Source: an uncultured Erysipelotrichaceae bacterium
Lineage (GTDB): Bacteria; Bacillota_I; Bacilli_A; Erysipelotrichales; Erysipelotrichaceae
Length of the DNA stretch: 64,000 nt
NCBI GenBank assembly: GCA_947385085.1
Contig: CANDJN010000005.1
Span: 15,340-79,339 of the forward strand
Reading direction: 5' to 3'
Below are positions 63,198-64,000 of this stretch, in pieces; the stretch's first letter is position 1, and the number at the start of each line of letters is the position of its first letter. The notes under the pieces were generated by a model, which saw only the letters and a list, made by a program, of their open reading frames with translations, was not told the DNA's origin and did no database searches. Both the position numbers and the translations under genes were made by a program.

Positions 63198-63854
63198 GTG
63201 ATAGAGATGCAATATACGGTATTGATTGTAGCGGCAGGCAGCGGTTCGCGTATGGGTTTAGGATATAATAAAATGCTTTACCCATTGGCTGAGGGAATGA
63301 CTGTGATAGAAAAAACAGTATCCGTGTTCCGTCAAGATACTCGCTGTGCTCAAATAATTGTGGCTTGTGCAATGGAAGATCGTGATCAGTTTGAGCAATT
63401 ATGCGGTAAGGATGATGTCGATTATGTAATTGGCGGTGCAACTCGGCAAGAGTCGGTATATCATGGTTTGCGTGAGGTTTCACAAGAATGGGTGTTGATA
63501 CACGATGGAGCCCGACCTTGGCTGTCCCTGGAGTGCATCGATCGTTTGCTAGAAACATTAAGAAATCATAAGGCTTGCTTATTGTGTACACCGGTAAAAG
63601 ATACGATCAAGGAAGTAGAAAACGGCTATATCAAACAAACCTATAAAAGAGATAAGCTATATGCTGCACAGACTCCGCAAGCATTTCATACAGAACTGAT
63701 TCGCTGCTGTTATGAACAGGCTATGAAAGAACATATCACGGCAACAGATGATGCACAGCTTGTGGAAATGTACAGTGATGTTCCGATATGTGTGGTTGAA
63801 GGCAGCTATGCCAATACGAAGGTAACGACACCCGAAGATATCGTTGGCAAATAA
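63198..63854 (+). CDS. ispD: IspD, 2-C-methyl-D-erythritol 4-phosphate cytidylyltransferase
   Basis: A 218-aa cytidylyltransferase of the MEP isoprenoid pathway. Seen: IVAAGSGSRMGLGYNKMLYP (CTP binding, residues 6-25), GGATRQESVYHGL, LIHDGARPW, AAQTPQAFH, ATDDAQLVE and SYANTKVTTPEDI. The closely related tarI/ribitol enzyme is possible, but VVEGSYANTKVTTPED favours IspD. AGGAGTGATAG precedes ATG. It ends 20 bp after the HAD gene. Confidence 0.82.
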   Translation: MIEMQYTVLIVAAGSGSRMGLGYNKMLYPLAEGMTVIEKTVSVFRQDTRCAQIIVACAMEDRDQFEQLCGKDDVDYVIGGATRQESVYHGLREVSQEWVLIHDGARPWLSLECIDRLLETLRNHKACLLCTPVKDTIKEVENGYIKQTYKRDKLYAAQTPQAFHTELIRCCYEQAMKEHITATDDAQLVEMYSDVPICVVEGSYANTKVTTPEDIVGK

Positions 63855-63879
63855 GTTTATCATTAATTAAAAATTAAAA

Positions 63880-63920
63880 AGAGTATTATGATGCGAACCA
63901 TATGGTCATAAATGTACTCT
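63880..63920. other. Multi-part inverted repeat after ispD
   Basis: AGAGTA (63880-63885) and TTATGA (63886-63891) pair with TACTCT (63915-63920) and TCATAA (63906-63911); CCATATGG (63898-63905) is a small palindrome in the loop. No T run follows directly. Confidence 0.5.
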
Positions 63921-63951
63921 AAAGAATGAGAATATGATACAGTATTTGTGT

Positions 63952-63977
63952 ACAATTCGGGTGGAATTGTCCTTTTT
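63952..63977 (+). terminator. Candidate terminator at right end
   Basis: ACAATTC (63952-63958), GGGTG loop, GAATTGT (63964-63970), then CCTTTTT. It probably ends the HAD-ispD transcript. Confidence 0.55.
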
Positions 63978-64000
63978 GCGTATTTTCACAATAACAAAAA

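Noticed and set aside
63198..63854. Alternative call of TarI (ribitol-5-phosphate cytidylyltransferase) for the ispD gene
   Set aside because: The C-terminal motif and lack of tarJ or teichoic genes favour IspD, but the families are close and this should be settled by phylogeny.

Overview
The window is 64 kb of low-GC Bacillota (Firmicutes) chromosome, plausibly Erysipelotrichaceae or a near relative. The placement is inferred from gene content (SpoVE/FtsW-murG-murB-divIB order, yloU/fakA pair, class B sortase, ula-type PTS, ComK-like protein, feoAAB with a Cys-rich FeoB-associated protein) and from strong AGGAGG ribosome sites with TTGACA/TATAAT promoters. It is not established by any marker gene. 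No rRNA, tRNA or CRISPR array was seen.

Positions 1-17,300 form an AT-rich accessory region. It holds the C-terminal part of a type III restriction subunit, a large serine recombinase, a DUF4143 AAA ATPase behind a phased repeat array, an HTH-Fic gene broken by an in-frame TGA, an intact HipA-like kinase with two decayed relatives, and an IS256-type transposase remnant. Between the two hipA remnants lies a complete carbohydrate module on the minus strand: PRD regulator, deoC, ula-type PTS IIC/IIB/IIA and a split transketolase, with a CcpA-type cre site inside the promoter. Its substrate is unknown. A truncated M15 peptidase closes the region.

Positions 17,900-35,300 carry ferritin and a first feoAB, an unrecognised protein with a pRiA4b-like start, rdgB-trmL-membrane protein, DUF3892, threonine aldolase, a flavin reductase, a CorC-type transporter, RidA with a Cys-rich tail, a ComK-like regulator, an orphan ToxN/AbiQ-type RNase, an asparagine synthetase homologue lacking the glutaminase cysteine, a PadR-DUF1700-DUF4097-isoprenoid-synthase-like operon under a palindromic promoter, and a cold-shock gene.

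Positions 35,700-55,000 carry a SWIM protein plus SNF2 helicase pair, a MarR-controlled heterodimeric ABC exporter, a decayed helicase/DUF2726 gene, a PadR-hydrolase pair, a second iron system (feoA-feoA-feoB-small Cys protein) with three DtxR-like palindromes, a DUF3783 protein, an IS110 remnant, and an sdpR-sdpI-ABC operon.

Positions 54,900-64,000 are core cell-envelope genes: sortase B, SpoVE/FtsW, murG, murB, divIB, then yloU (Asp23), fakA, a HAD phosphatase and ispD. The last two follow a promoter flanked by paired TGTTC-N8-GAACA operators.

The observations most worth following are the PTS/transketolase/deoC module, the orphan ToxN-like toxin with no repeat-RNA antitoxin, the 33-bp-phased repeats before the DUF4143 ATPase, and several complete promoter-operator architectures.
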